Assembly: GCA_963848825.1 (NCBI GenBank)
Contig: CAWKFA010000009.1
Span: forward strand, 186,001 to 250,000
Length of the DNA: 64,000 nt
Direction of reading: 5' to 3'
Origin: CAVVSQ01 sp963848825
Lineage (GTDB): Bacteria > Planctomycetota > Planctomycetia > Gemmatales > Gemmataceae
The position numbers and the translations under genes are program-made. Below are positions 48,634 to 58,881 of the stretch, piece by piece. How positions within the stretch are numbered: the first letter of the stretch is position 1; each line of letters starts with the position of its first letter. Below the pieces are notes generated by a model that ran no database searches, had not been told where the DNA came from, and was given only the letters and a program-made list of their open reading frames with translations.

Positions 48634-49686
48634 TTACACGCCAACGCGCACGTCGATCCGCCGCACGGCCTGATCGATTCGTTGGCGTGCTTGCCCTATG
48701 GCGCCCTCCATCATGTCGCCGCTAACGGCGCTCATCTCACGATAATAGGCGTTCTGTTGAGGGTCGCCACGCCACCAGGATTTTAAACGCCGCACCCAGC
48801 TTTCGGCGCGAACGATATGCGCGAGCAAGTGAAATTGCCAGCGCGGCCAGTGCTTGGCGCAATACGTGAGCAAGGAATGACGCGTCACCAGTCGCAACGC
48901 CGCCGGCACTTGCCGGCAATGGAGCGGATAATGGTGGATGACCGTCAGGTTCGGTTCATACCAGACCGACCATCCTCGCGCCCGTGCCCGCAGACAGAGA
49001 TCGACATCTTCGTAATAAAGAAAATACTCCTCGTCGAGCCCGCCCAGTTCCTCCAGGCACGAACGACGCACCAGCAAACAACAGCCGGTAACCCAGGGCA
49101 CCGGGCAGCGCTCGTTCGCTCGGAGCACGTTATATTTGCGGCGGCTGCGCGGCAGCGCCAGCCGCAAAAGCGTGGTGCGCAATGTAGGGAATGGGCCGGT
49201 TGACAGCTGTTGGGAACCATCGCTATTGCGTAAATGAAAACCAACAATGCCGGCGCGGGCGTCCTGTTTTTCAAGATTGTCGGCCAGCGCCAGCACGCCA
49301 TCCAGGAACCCTTCGGAAAGGGTCATGTCGGGATTGAGCAGCAAAAACCAATCCCCGCGACTGAGGCGACAGCCTTCATTGACGGCACGCGCAAAACCTT
49401 CATTGCGGTCCCAGCGGCGCAGCGATACGCCCGGCTGGCGGCGCAGCTTGCGTGCCAACGGATGCGCGGGAGAGTGGTTATCGACAATGACAATTTCCGC
49501 GTCTCCGGAGCGAACGCCCGCGGTCGCAAGCAATTGCCGCACCATCTCGTTGGTTTTTTCCCACTGGCGATAGTTGACTACCACAATGGACAGACGCGGC
49601 GTTTTTAGGTAGGCGTCGCGGCGATGCCGCGTCGGTCTCGCGCTCGCGTGTAGCGTATTTGGTGGGATCGTCACATCCACGGCCAT
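48634..49686 (-). CDS. Family 2 glycosyltransferase (WbbL-like)
   Basis: The start is the ATG at 49686, with AAGGAG 8 nt upstream. The 350-residue protein has the GT2 fold: 'RLSIVVVNYRQWEKTNEMV', 'IVIVDNHSPAHPLARKL', 'NEGFARAVNEGCRLSRGDWF', 'LLLNPDMTL' in the metal-site position, and 'GLDEEYFLYYEDVDLCLRAR'. The last motif is characteristic of rhamnosyltransferase-like WbbL proteins of surface polysaccharide synthesis. No membrane helices are present. Donor and acceptor are unknown. It is convergent with mrp and divergent from the efflux genes. Confidence 0.9.
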   Translation of the reverse strand: MAVDVTIPPNTLHASARPTRHRRDAYLKTPRLSIVVVNYRQWEKTNEMVRQLLATAGVRSGDAEIVIVDNHSPAHPLARKLRRQPGVSLRRWDRNEGFARAVNEGCRLSRGDWFLLLNPDMTLSEGFLDGVLALADNLEKQDARAGIVGFHLRNSDGSQQLSTGPFPTLRTTLLRLALPRSRRKYNVLRANERCPVPWVTGCCLLVRRSCLEELGGLDEEYFLYYEDVDLCLRARARGWSVWYEPNLTVIHHYPLHCRQVPAALRLVTRHSLLTYCAKHWPRWQFHLLAHIVRAESWVRRLKSWWRGDPQQNAYYREMSAVSGDMMEGAIGQARQRIDQAVRRIDVRVGV

Positions 49687-50018
49687 CACAGAGGCTCCTT
49701 GGGTTGAGCCCGGTTCGCGGGACCGGAGCAGAGGCCGCAGTATAAGGCGACTTCATAAAAGGATGCAATGCCGGTCGGCAAAACCCGCACAACCATATTT
49801 GCCACCAGCGGGTGCCTGGTATTCCTAATTTAACCAGTCATCCCAACTTGAAGAAAAATCTGGGGAAGCGCCTAATGAAGGATCGCTGCGGCGATCATTC
49901 CAGGAGTTCCGCCGACGAAGCCGACGATCGCTGCCCAGGCGACGGACGAGGAGCACCAACTATCGCTTCGGCGCACCACCCGCGCCGTGGACGTAAAGCC
50001 TTCGTATAATAGTTGTTC
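49687..50018. other. Divergent promoter region, glycosyltransferase / efflux operon
   Basis: About 330 nt without a credible gene. It should hold promoters in both directions. No clear hexamer pair or operator was seen. A minus-strand frame that ends here with a hydrophobic glycine-rich tail runs antisense to the adaptor gene and is treated as a shadow. Confidence 0.4.
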
Positions 50019-51326
50019 ATGAAAAAGCTCCTGCTCTTCTTGCTGTTGTCGACGACCGCGCTGGCAGGGATTTCGCTTTGGCTTTATTTCCCGCACACAG
50101 CCAGCCTGTCGGAAAAGAACCTCACCTTTGCACAGCTCCAATTTGGGAACATGACCGACGTTGTAAGCGCGACGGCCGTCGTCGAACCTGCGGAGATTAT
50201 GGTCGTCAGCGCGGAAATGCCCGGCGTCGTCAAAACAACGCCCGCCCGGGTGAACGACACGGTGCAAGAAGGCGACACCCTGGCGATTCTTGAAGATGCC
50301 GGCGCACAACTCAAAGTCGAAGAGGCTGAAAACGCGGTACGCACCGCGCAAGCGGCCCTGGCGCAGGCGGAAGCCGCGCGTGACGCTGCCGCGATCGGCG
50401 TGAAAACGCAGGTAGACCTTGAGGCCAGGGGAGGGTTTCGGTCGGAACGCGAACAGGCGGAGGCGCAGGCGAAGGCGGCGGGCGCAGGCGTTCTCGTGGC
50501 CCAGGCCCGCGTTCGTGCCGCGGACACAGGTGTCAAGGAAGCCAGGCATGCCCTCGAGCGAACGCTGATAAAGGTCCCCGGTGGCGCGGGCGACAGCCTC
50601 TTCAAACGGTCCTTTCTTATCCTTGACCGCAAAGCCCAGGTCGGCCAAATGGTCGGGCCGCAAGGCAGCCCGCTTTTTACACTCGCCGGCGACCTTACTC
50701 GGATGGAAGTTCACGCGCAAATTGCCGAGGGAGACATTCACAAGGTAAAAAAAGGGTTGGCCGCGGTGTTCAGCCTTGGCGGATTCAACGATGAAGACCT
50801 GGAATTTCGCGGCATTGTCAAGGAGATCCGACCGTTGGCCGTCAATGTAAAAGGCGCCGTTTACTATGAAGCCGTCATCGACGTACCCAATCAGAAGGAT
50901 GCGCTCACGAGTGAGTGGCGACTCCGGCCAGGCATGACGGCGGCAGTCGACATCATTCGTTACGAGCACAAGCAAGTCTGGAAGGTCCCCAGCGCTGCTC
51001 TCAATTTCAAGCTCGACGAGGCCTACCAGACGGCCGAGGTCCGCGCCCGCCGCGCGGAGTGGAAGAAACGAGCTGATGAGGGCCTGTGGCAAACGCTCTG
51101 GACGTGGGACTCTGCCACGGGAAAGGTTTGGCCCCTGTTCGTGCGCACCGGCAGTGCGAAGGATGGAACCATGGGGCTCAAGGATAGCGAAGGCAACGAG
51201 ATACTCGAATGGGAACCAGGCCGCGAACCGGGGCCAAATGCCCCGCCGCTCCGCGTGATCATCGCGGCGCCGCCGGCGCATTCCCCGGGCTTCTTTGATC
51301 AGCCGACGAACATCAAGGTGTCCTGA
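50019..51326 (+). CDS. HlyD/MacA-like periplasmic adaptor (membrane fusion protein)
   Basis: The protein has 435 residues from the ATG at 50019 (a TTG lies 6 nt upstream). A membrane anchor spans about 4-22. The lipoyl-like half 'VVSAEMPGVVKTTPARVNDT' and 'EGDTLAILEDAGAQLKVEEA' leads into a long alpha-hairpin rich in Ala/Gln/Glu (about 90-185). The returning half is 'LDRKAQVGQMVGPQGSPLF'. A beta-barrel domain and a C-terminal domain follow. It links an inner membrane ABC transporter to an outer membrane channel; the ABC genes follow 12 nt downstream. No TolC-like gene is seen. The substrate is unknown. Confidence 0.9.
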   Translation: MKKLLLFLLLSTTALAGISLWLYFPHTASLSEKNLTFAQLQFGNMTDVVSATAVVEPAEIMVVSAEMPGVVKTTPARVNDTVQEGDTLAILEDAGAQLKVEEAENAVRTAQAALAQAEAARDAAAIGVKTQVDLEARGGFRSEREQAEAQAKAAGAGVLVAQARVRAADTGVKEARHALERTLIKVPGGAGDSLFKRSFLILDRKAQVGQMVGPQGSPLFTLAGDLTRMEVHAQIAEGDIHKVKKGLAAVFSLGGFNDEDLEFRGIVKEIRPLAVNVKGAVYYEAVIDVPNQKDALTSEWRLRPGMTAAVDIIRYEHKQVWKVPSAALNFKLDEAYQTAEVRARRAEWKKRADEGLWQTLWTWDSATGKVWPLFVRTGSAKDGTMGLKDSEGNEILEWEPGREPGPNAPPLRVIIAAPPAHSPGFFDQPTNIKVS

Positions 51327-51338
51327 TCGAAAGGATTC

Positions 51339-52076
51339 ATGAGTATCGTTATTCAGCTTGATGCGATTACCAAAACCTACGATACCGGCGGGGTACAGGT
51401 CCGGGCCCTACGTGGCGTTTCGCTATCTATCCTGGCCGGAGAGTTTGTGGCCATTCGCGGTTCGAGCGGTTCGGGCAAATCGACGCTCATGAATATTCTT
51501 GGTTGTCTGGACCGACCTACCAGCGGCATTTACAAATTAGACGGGCAGGAGACCAGCAAACTCAACAAGGCGGAACTCGCTCAACTGCGCAATCGCAAAC
51601 TCGGCTTTGTCTTCCAGGGCTTTAACCTTCTCAAGCGACAAAGTGCTGTCGAGAACGTCGAGCTGCCTCTTGTTTACTCCGGCATACCAGTCCGCGCTTG
51701 CCGTGCGCGTGCCCTGGCAATGCTTGACTTGGTTGGCCTCAAAGACCGCGCTGATCATGCGCCCAATCAGCTTTCCGGTGGGCAGCAACAGCGCGTGGCC
51801 ATCGCCCGGGCCCTTATCAATCAGCCCGAAATCTTGTTCGCCGACGAGCCCACGGGCAACCTGGACTCGGCCACGGGTGTGGAAATCCTCGCTGAAATCG
51901 AGCGACTCAACAGAGAACTCGGGCAGACGATTGTAATGGTAACCCACGATCCGGCCATCGCCGACCGTGCCTTCCGGCAAATCACCATGCGCGACGGGCA
52001 AGTGGAAAATGACACGTCCATAACGCCGGAAGGCCTGTGGACCATGGCCGACAGCGCCGTCTGGAACGCTCCTTAA
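51339..52076 (+). CDS. ABC transporter ATP-binding protein (MacB/LolD type)
   Basis: The protein has 245 residues. Walker A is 'IRGSSGSGKSTLMNILGCLD', the Q-loop 'LGFVFQGFNLL', the ABC signature 'NQLSGGQQQRVAIARAL', Walker B 'ILFADEPTGNLDS' and the H-loop 'VMVTHDPAIA'. The 'GNLDSATG' form and the length are typical of the MacB/LolD subfamily. It should pair with the FtsX-like permease encoded 77 nt downstream. In canonical MacB the ATPase and permease are fused; here they are separate. Confidence 0.93.
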   Translation: MSIVIQLDAITKTYDTGGVQVRALRGVSLSILAGEFVAIRGSSGSGKSTLMNILGCLDRPTSGIYKLDGQETSKLNKAELAQLRNRKLGFVFQGFNLLKRQSAVENVELPLVYSGIPVRACRARALAMLDLVGLKDRADHAPNQLSGGQQQRVAIARALINQPEILFADEPTGNLDSATGVEILAEIERLNRELGQTIVMVTHDPAIADRAFRQITMRDGQVENDTSITPEGLWTMADSAVWNAP

Positions 52077-52153
52077 TATCACCAAGGTTGCCAAAAAGAG
52101 GGTAGACCGACGGGTCCCCGAATTCTGGCACCGTTCGCTTTTTAAAGTACACC

Positions 52154-53366
<1,213 letters not shown>

Positions 53367-53376
53367 TGTTCGCGAG

Positions 53377-53511
53377 TTATTTTCGTGCTGCCGAAGTGAC
53401 TGCGTGAGCTGAACCTGCTGGTTGGTTCCGTGAAGCTTTAAGAGGCGAATCGAACATCGGCCCAGCGACCAGGGTCCAAAGTGCGATCAGGGCTACCCAG
53501 CGGAATTCCAT
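53377..53511 (-). CDS. Possible small secreted peptide (44 residues)
   Basis: The ATG at 53511 opens a 44-codon frame ending at 53377. The first 18 residues (MEFRWVALIALWTLVAGP) look like a signal peptide or anchor, followed by a short polar tail. A GAGG lies 10 nt upstream. It is convergent with the permease gene, 10 nt away. There is no family evidence, so it could be chance. Confidence 0.3.
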   Translation of the reverse strand: MEFRWVALIALWTLVAGPMFDSPLKASRNQPAGSAHAVTSAARK

Positions 53512-53729
53512 TTTAGGCGGGCCTCGGGTTTACATTTCATTCCAATTTGATCTTAGCAAGCATCATGCCTGAGAAGATCGAATAACCGGGAAATCTAGAG
53601 GATCTGGCGGAACTCCATGATGCCCTGGATGATATGTCATCGGGCGCAGAGGTGCCGTTCTCAAGTTTTTCTTGAAGTGTTAAGGAAAGTTAGCGCCAGA
53701 CCCGCAACCTGGGTAATTCTCAGAAACAA

Positions 53730-54401
53730 TTAGTCCTTTCCGGTAGCAAACTGACGGTCGCCCGCATCTCCCAGCCCAGGCACGATATAGCTTTGCGCAT
53801 CCAGGTGGCTGTCGACGGCCGCCAGGTAGATGGGTACATCCGGATGCACCGTGTGCAGCGCCTGGATGCCTTCAGGCGCCGCTATCAGCGACAGGACCTT
53901 GAGGCGACGCAGCCCCCACTCTTTCAAAAAGGACACGGCGGCAACCGCCGAACCTCCGGTTGCCAACATGGGATCGAGCAAAAAGCAGACGTCTAATGTG
54001 GGTTCGCCGCTAAGTTTGTTGTAATAGACAATGGGCTGCAAGGTCTTGTGGTCACGGTAAACCCCCAGGTGCCAAACCTGCGCTTCGGGCACCGTTTCAA
54101 GAATGGCGTCGGCCATGCCGAGGCCTGCCCGCAATATAGGCACCAGGCCAACGGTATCGGCGAGGCGCAGGCCGGTACATTCCGTAAGCGGCGTGTGGAG
54201 CGTATAGGGCTCGAGCCGCAGGTCCACGGCTGCTTCAAGAAAAAGAATGTGGGCGAGCTCGCGCACCATGCGGCGGAACGTTGGCGGCGTCGTGTTCCGA
54301 TCGCGCAGCAGCGCCAGACGATGTTGGACAAGCGGGTGCGTTGAAACATGAACAGCGCCGGCCACGACGAGAGCCTCCGTCTTTTGGGGTCTTCGAATCA
54401 A
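53730..54401 (-). CDS. upp: Uracil phosphoribosyltransferase
   Basis: Upp salvages uracil to UMP with PRPP. The protein has 223 residues: 'VHVSTHPLVQHRLALLRDRN' at the N-terminus, 'VPILRAGLGMADAILETVPE', 'YYNKLSGEPTLDVCFLLDPM', and the PRPP loop 'LLDPMLATGGSAVAAVSFLK', ending 'IVPGLGDAGDRQFATGKD', all standard for the family. It overlaps the upstream 83-residue gene by 4 nt (ATG/stop overlap), so the two are co-translated. Confidence 0.95.
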   Translation of the reverse strand: MIRRPQKTEALVVAGAVHVSTHPLVQHRLALLRDRNTTPPTFRRMVRELAHILFLEAAVDLRLEPYTLHTPLTECTGLRLADTVGLVPILRAGLGMADAILETVPEAQVWHLGVYRDHKTLQPIVYYNKLSGEPTLDVCFLLDPMLATGGSAVAAVSFLKEWGLRRLKVLSLIAAPEGIQALHTVHPDVPIYLAAVDSHLDAQSYIVPGLGDAGDRQFATGKD

Positions 54402-54649
54402 GCTATTTTTTTTAGAATTTGCACCACCTGGGCAATGTCCGCTTCACTCACGCCCTCGCGGCGGCGATAGCGGCGCTGCAAGCTATCCAGCACGTGTTCC
54501 CACATCTCCCGCGTGGGCTCAAGACCGCGCGTCCAGTCGCCACGCTTTTGCAGCTTCCAGCGAAAACTCCACACCCCGGCGAAACGCTCGGCGCACAGGT
54601 AGCGTTTTTTTTCCAGTTCGGGATCGATATCATGCCACTTGATTTCCAT
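54398..54649 (-). CDS. Small conserved-looking hypothetical protein upstream of upp
   Basis: The protein has 83 residues: 'MEIKWHDIDPELEKKRYLCA' then 'RFAGVWSFRWKLQKRGDWTR' and a helical C-terminus 'EMWEHVLDSLQRRYRRREGV'. It is rich in charged and aromatic residues and has no membrane segment. I do not recognise a named family. Its stop overlaps the upp start by 4 nt, which supports it as a real gene. A role in nucleotide salvage is only suggested by position. Confidence 0.6.
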   Translation of the reverse strand: MEIKWHDIDPELEKKRYLCAERFAGVWSFRWKLQKRGDWTRGLEPTREMWEHVLDSLQRRYRRREGVSEADIAQVVQILKKIA

Positions 54650-54771
54650 AATAACTCAGGCCACAATCCCCCGTAGGTCGGGGCTGCAAATCTGACCAAT
54701 ACACACCCGGGCGGCTCGCCACATTGGCAATCCAAGCGCCGGCCGAGCCGCCCTTTGTAAAGGATATTCTC

Positions 54772-56430
54772 ATGATAGGGCGCCTCGTATGCGGGATCAT
54801 CGCCGTTGCTTTTTTTGTTGGCGCGGCGCCCGCGGACGAGCAGGTATTTCGCCAGGGAGTCGTCGTCTCGGTAGCGGCCGCGGGTTCCAATGCCGGCCTT
54901 GATATCTTGAAGCAAGGCGGCAATGCCGTGGACGCGGCGGTTGCCACGGCCTTCGCCTTGGCCGTCGTGCATCCGGCAGCAGGCAATATTGGTGGTGGGG
55001 GCTTTATGCTCATTCACCGACCCGGCGCCGAGCCTACGGTCATCGATTATCGTGAGACCGCACCCGCGTCGGCCACCAAAACGATGTTTCAGAAGGGCCA
55101 AAGTCTCTACAGCCATCGTGTCGTCGGCGTACCAGGCACCGTCCGCGGCCTGGAGTTGGCCCACCGGCGGTATGGCAAGCTTACCTGGCAGGCGGTGCTC
55201 CAGCCGGCCATCAAACTGGGGCGCGATGGCTTTGCCCTCGATGCACACGAGGCCGGCTCCCTCAACGGGGTACTCGCTTCGGGCCGCGATATGCCGGAAC
55301 TGCAGCGCGTCTTTCGCCGTCCGGACGGTCAATCATGGTCGCAAGGAGACCAGCTCCGGCAGCCCGACCTTGCCAGGACGCTGGGCATGATCGCCACGCG
55401 CGGAGCCGATGCATTTTATTCAGGCCCGGTCGCTGATCTCCTGGTCAACGAAATGAAGGCAGGCGACGGCCTCATTACCAGGGATGATCTCGCACAGTAC
55501 AAGGCCGTCGAGCGCCAGGCAATACATGGCACCTATCGGGGCCATGATGTCTACGGCCCGCCTCCGCCCAGCTCCGGCGGTATCTGTTTGACGGAAATGC
55601 TCAACATTCTTGAAAACTTCGACCTGAAGAAACACGCCCGCTTTGCCCCCGAGACCTTGCACGTCATGATAGAAGCGATGCGCCGGGGCTATTGTGATCG
55701 CGCCCAATTTCTTGGCGATCCCGCCTTCACCAAGATTCCGCCTCACCTCACCACCAAGGCCTATGCCAGGGAACTGGCCCAGGGCATTGACGCGAAGCAC
55801 GCTACCCGCAGCAGGGACCTCGCCAAGGATTTGCCACTTGCCCAGGAAGGGGACAGCACGACGCACTTTTCCGTCATCGATAAGGACGGTATGGCGGTGG
55901 CCAACACCTATACCCTCGAGCGCAGCTACGGCTCACGCATAGTTGTCAAGGGGGCAGGATTCCTACTCAACAATGAAATGATGGACTTTAACTGGCGGCC
56001 CGGCATTACCAACGCCGCGGGCACCATCGGCACGCCGCCCAATCAGATTGCGCCCGGCAAACGCATGCTCAGTTCCCAGACGCCCACCATCCTCGCCAAG
56101 GGAGGCAAAGTAGTCCTGGTTACAGGTAGCCCAGGCGACCGCACGATTATCAACACGGTTCTCAATATCGTCGTCAATGTAATCGACTACGACATGCCTA
56201 TTGAGGAAGCCGTCGCCGCTCCGCGTTTGCATCACCAGTGGTTTCCGGATCAGGGGCGCTTCGAGGACATATCCGCCTATCCAAAATCGATGGAGGCGCT
56301 CAGAGCCATGGGACACACCGTGGTCGGCTCGCGTCAAGGGGACGCGCATTCGATCTGGGTCAACCCGAAAACGGGAGAGTATGTCGGAGCGGCCGATAAA
56401 CGCCTGAGCGGCAAAGTTTCAGGATGGTAG
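54772..56430 (+). CDS. ggt: Gamma-glutamyltranspeptidase
   Basis: The start is the ATG at 54772, with AAGG about 11 nt upstream; it opens a signal peptide ending GAAPA. The 552-residue proenzyme has 'AGLDILKQGGNAVDAAVATA' and 'GNIGGGGFMLIHRPG' in the large subunit and 'VIDYRETAP' with the substrate-binding arginine. The autocleavage site is before the threonine in 'EGDSTTHFSVIDKDG', and 'SSQTPTILAKGGKVVLVTGS' is in the small subunit. It hydrolyses glutathione or transfers its gamma-glutamyl group in the periplasm. It is divergent from the upp pair and convergent with the VWA operon. Confidence 0.94.
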   Translation: MIGRLVCGIIAVAFFVGAAPADEQVFRQGVVVSVAAAGSNAGLDILKQGGNAVDAAVATAFALAVVHPAAGNIGGGGFMLIHRPGAEPTVIDYRETAPASATKTMFQKGQSLYSHRVVGVPGTVRGLELAHRRYGKLTWQAVLQPAIKLGRDGFALDAHEAGSLNGVLASGRDMPELQRVFRRPDGQSWSQGDQLRQPDLARTLGMIATRGADAFYSGPVADLLVNEMKAGDGLITRDDLAQYKAVERQAIHGTYRGHDVYGPPPPSSGGICLTEMLNILENFDLKKHARFAPETLHVMIEAMRRGYCDRAQFLGDPAFTKIPPHLTTKAYARELAQGIDAKHATRSRDLAKDLPLAQEGDSTTHFSVIDKDGMAVANTYTLERSYGSRIVVKGAGFLLNNEMMDFNWRPGITNAAGTIGTPPNQIAPGKRMLSSQTPTILAKGGKVVLVTGSPGDRTIINTVLNIVVNVIDYDMPIEEAVAAPRLHHQWFPDQGRFEDISAYPKSMEALRAMGHTVVGSRQGDAHSIWVNPKTGEYVGAADKRLSGKVSGW

Positions 56431-56438
56431 CCAGAGCC

Positions 56439-58812
56439 TTAGACCATTCCCCATTTCCGTCGCAGATACCATTCCAAACATAACAGCGTAACGAAGCCGA
56501 GAAAGCAGGGGAGCGCGGTTGAATTCCAGAGCGTAACAAGCTGGTCGCTCACTGAGTCGGACGCGGGGTTGCCGCGCCAGTCGGGCCAGAGGATCGTTCT
56601 GGCGTGGGCCACGCTTTCCCGCTGGATCAACAGCTCTTCAAGGCGCTCAATAAGCATGCGTTCGTCGGCCAGCGCGAACTTACCGCCGGAAGCTACCGCG
56701 ATCCTGGCCAAAAGCTCATGGTCGGCGGCGGGACGTTGCATTTCACGGTCCTGAGCATAGCCAAGAAAGTGCGCCACACCGGGACTCGTTGCCAGGTCCT
56801 TGCCTTCGGCGTCCTTGCCCTTGACGGCGGCTTCAAGGCGATAATCCCCCGCGGCGTTAATCTTCAGAAAGTACCCGCGATATTCTCCCCCTTCCAGCGC
56901 GACAGGCACCTCGGTTTTAACCGCATCCGGACCCGTGACCGTCACCGTGAAGTGCGGGTCCTTGACACTCAGGCCATCCTTGCCCAGCGCCTTGAGCGTG
57001 AAGGGTAATCGCTGGCTGCCGTCGGCGGGCAAACGGCGCTTGTCGAGCGTGATGCGTACGCTACTGTCGGTGTTCTCCTGGCGGGCCAAATAAAGTATGA
57101 GCTGTTTCCAGAAACGGCCGTACGCCAGCACGGCCTCCTCGCTGCGCCCCCATACTTTCCAGGTCGTATCGCCGGCAAAAACCAGCACCCGGCCATTGCC
57201 GGCCGTTGTTTCCACCAGCAAGGGTTCCTTGTTGTTCTCTCCGCGTGCCATTAGGATGCTGCGCGGTTTCAAAGCGCCTAATCTGGTGACGCCGTCCAGG
57301 GGGTCAAACACTTTGGTCCATATTTGCTCATTCTTGACCTGATTTTCAGCCAGCCTTAACAAATCGCGCTCGCCGTCCTTGGTTGGTTCCATCACCACCT
57401 TGGCGTCGATTTGGCCATAGTTGCCTACCGCCACAGGGAGAAGCGACACGAGGGGCTCGGCACTCGACAAGTTCCAGTCATTGCCCTTGTTTTCTTTGCC
57501 CTCGCCCCAAGGCGTGTCGTAGCCGCCCATCATCAGAAGGCCGGTCCCCTTTTGGGTAACCATGCTTTTGATCTTGGCAAAGACCGTCCTGTCATCGCCG
57601 GCAAAACGCTTGGCGGAAATGTCGCCGATGACTATGACGTCGTAATGCCGTTTATTGAAATCATACCAATCGTCAGGGTCGCTCCCCGGTTGGTCGTCGG
57701 TTAAGCCTTTCGCTAAAGAGTACGCGGAAACGCGGGTCTTGCTTCAGGCTGCGGATCGCCAGGACTGATTCCAAGCGTTTCGTCCCTTCGACCCAAAGAA
57801 CACTTACCCCGTCCTTTGTGACCGTGGCGAATGTGCTGACTTCATTGTTCAGCACGGAAACCTCGCCATCGAGGGGTTGAATTTTGAGCGTAAGCTTGAT
57901 CTCCCCGGCGATTTCCGGGGCATCGGCGGTTATCACCACCTCATTACGCATCGTTTTTTTGAGGACCTGCTGGGCGGTGGCTACCCGTTTGGGCTCTTTG
58001 GCTCCGAGAGCTTGCAGCCAGAGGCTCACGTTTACCTTGGAGTTCTCGAAGCCCGGCGCGTTGGCCAGCGCCGTGACCGTCATTTTACCCTTCGCGGAAA
58101 TTGGCTCCGGCACGCAGCGTATATCGGTCAGCTCGATGTCATTGTGCCTGGATGTGGTGGTGGTGCGGCCCAGGCCAAAAGTAAAGACTTTGCAGACGCT
58201 TCGAAGCTGGGCCGCCTTTTCCAGCGTGGGATACCTGGTACCATTGTCGGCGCCGTCACTAAAGAGAAGCAGCCCACGCAGGTCGTGATCGCTGCCATGG
58301 CGCTCAAAGAATTGCTCCAGCCACGTGCCCATATCGGTGCCTTTGCCGGTGGGCTGGCTATCGGCGTTATAGGGCTGCAACGCCTCGGCTCCCTGATAGT
58401 AACCAATCTCCACGCGTGCCGCCGTCAGCTTCCCCATTACTTTCTTGACGCCCGGGCTAGCGAGGATGCGCTGGGCATTATCCCAGCGCGACAGATTATT
58501 GAAGCCGTCGGTGATCTTCATGCTTTCCGAATCGTCAAGCAAGAAAAACAGCCGGGTTGGCGCCAGTTCGTCGGTCGGATGAAAGCCGAGCGATGGCCGC
58601 AGCACGATCAGGAAGGCAATACCAAGCGCCAGGAGGCGCAGCGCCAGCACCGAGCCAATTCGTCGCACCGAGGCGCCGCGCACGCCAAAATAAGTCCACA
58701 CGGTGAGAACTGTCAGCAGGAGGGCCACGCCGCCGAGCGCCGCCAGCCCGGTGTTGGGGAGCGACCAGGGCCAGGCGGGATCAAACTCGAGGGAAATATT
58801 CGCCAGCATCAT
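56439..58812 (-). CDS. VWA / glutamine-amidotransferase-like membrane protein, one frameshift
   Basis: The first frame starts MMLANISLEFDPAWPWSLPN with two membrane helices (about 20-75). A VWA-like domain follows ('LFFLLDDSESMKITDGFNNL', a DXSXS MIDAS motif; 'LLLFSDGADNGTRYPTLEKA'), then Ig-like strands. The frame changes near 57711-57718. The second frame carries a GATase1-like segment ('YDVIVIGDISAKRF', 'GTGLLMMGGYDTPWG') and ends with a membrane helix ('FLGFVTLLCLEWYLRRKWGM'). About 790 residues joined. It is the last gene of a DUF58/BatA-type operon typical of MoxR-associated systems. The function is inferred as envelope-related chaperone or signalling work. Confidence 0.82.
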
Positions 58813-58881
58813 AGCGGGTTTCGCTCGGACCGGACTGGAGCAAACACGGGGCAGGGACCAATGTCCGCAACGCGAATGGGC

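Noticed and set aside
49872..51281. A 469-codon minus-strand frame ending in a hydrophobic Gly-rich tail
   Set aside because: It lies antisense to the HlyD-like adaptor gene. The short hydrophobic tail looked bacteriocin-like, but no start or ribosome site isolates it as a separate gene.
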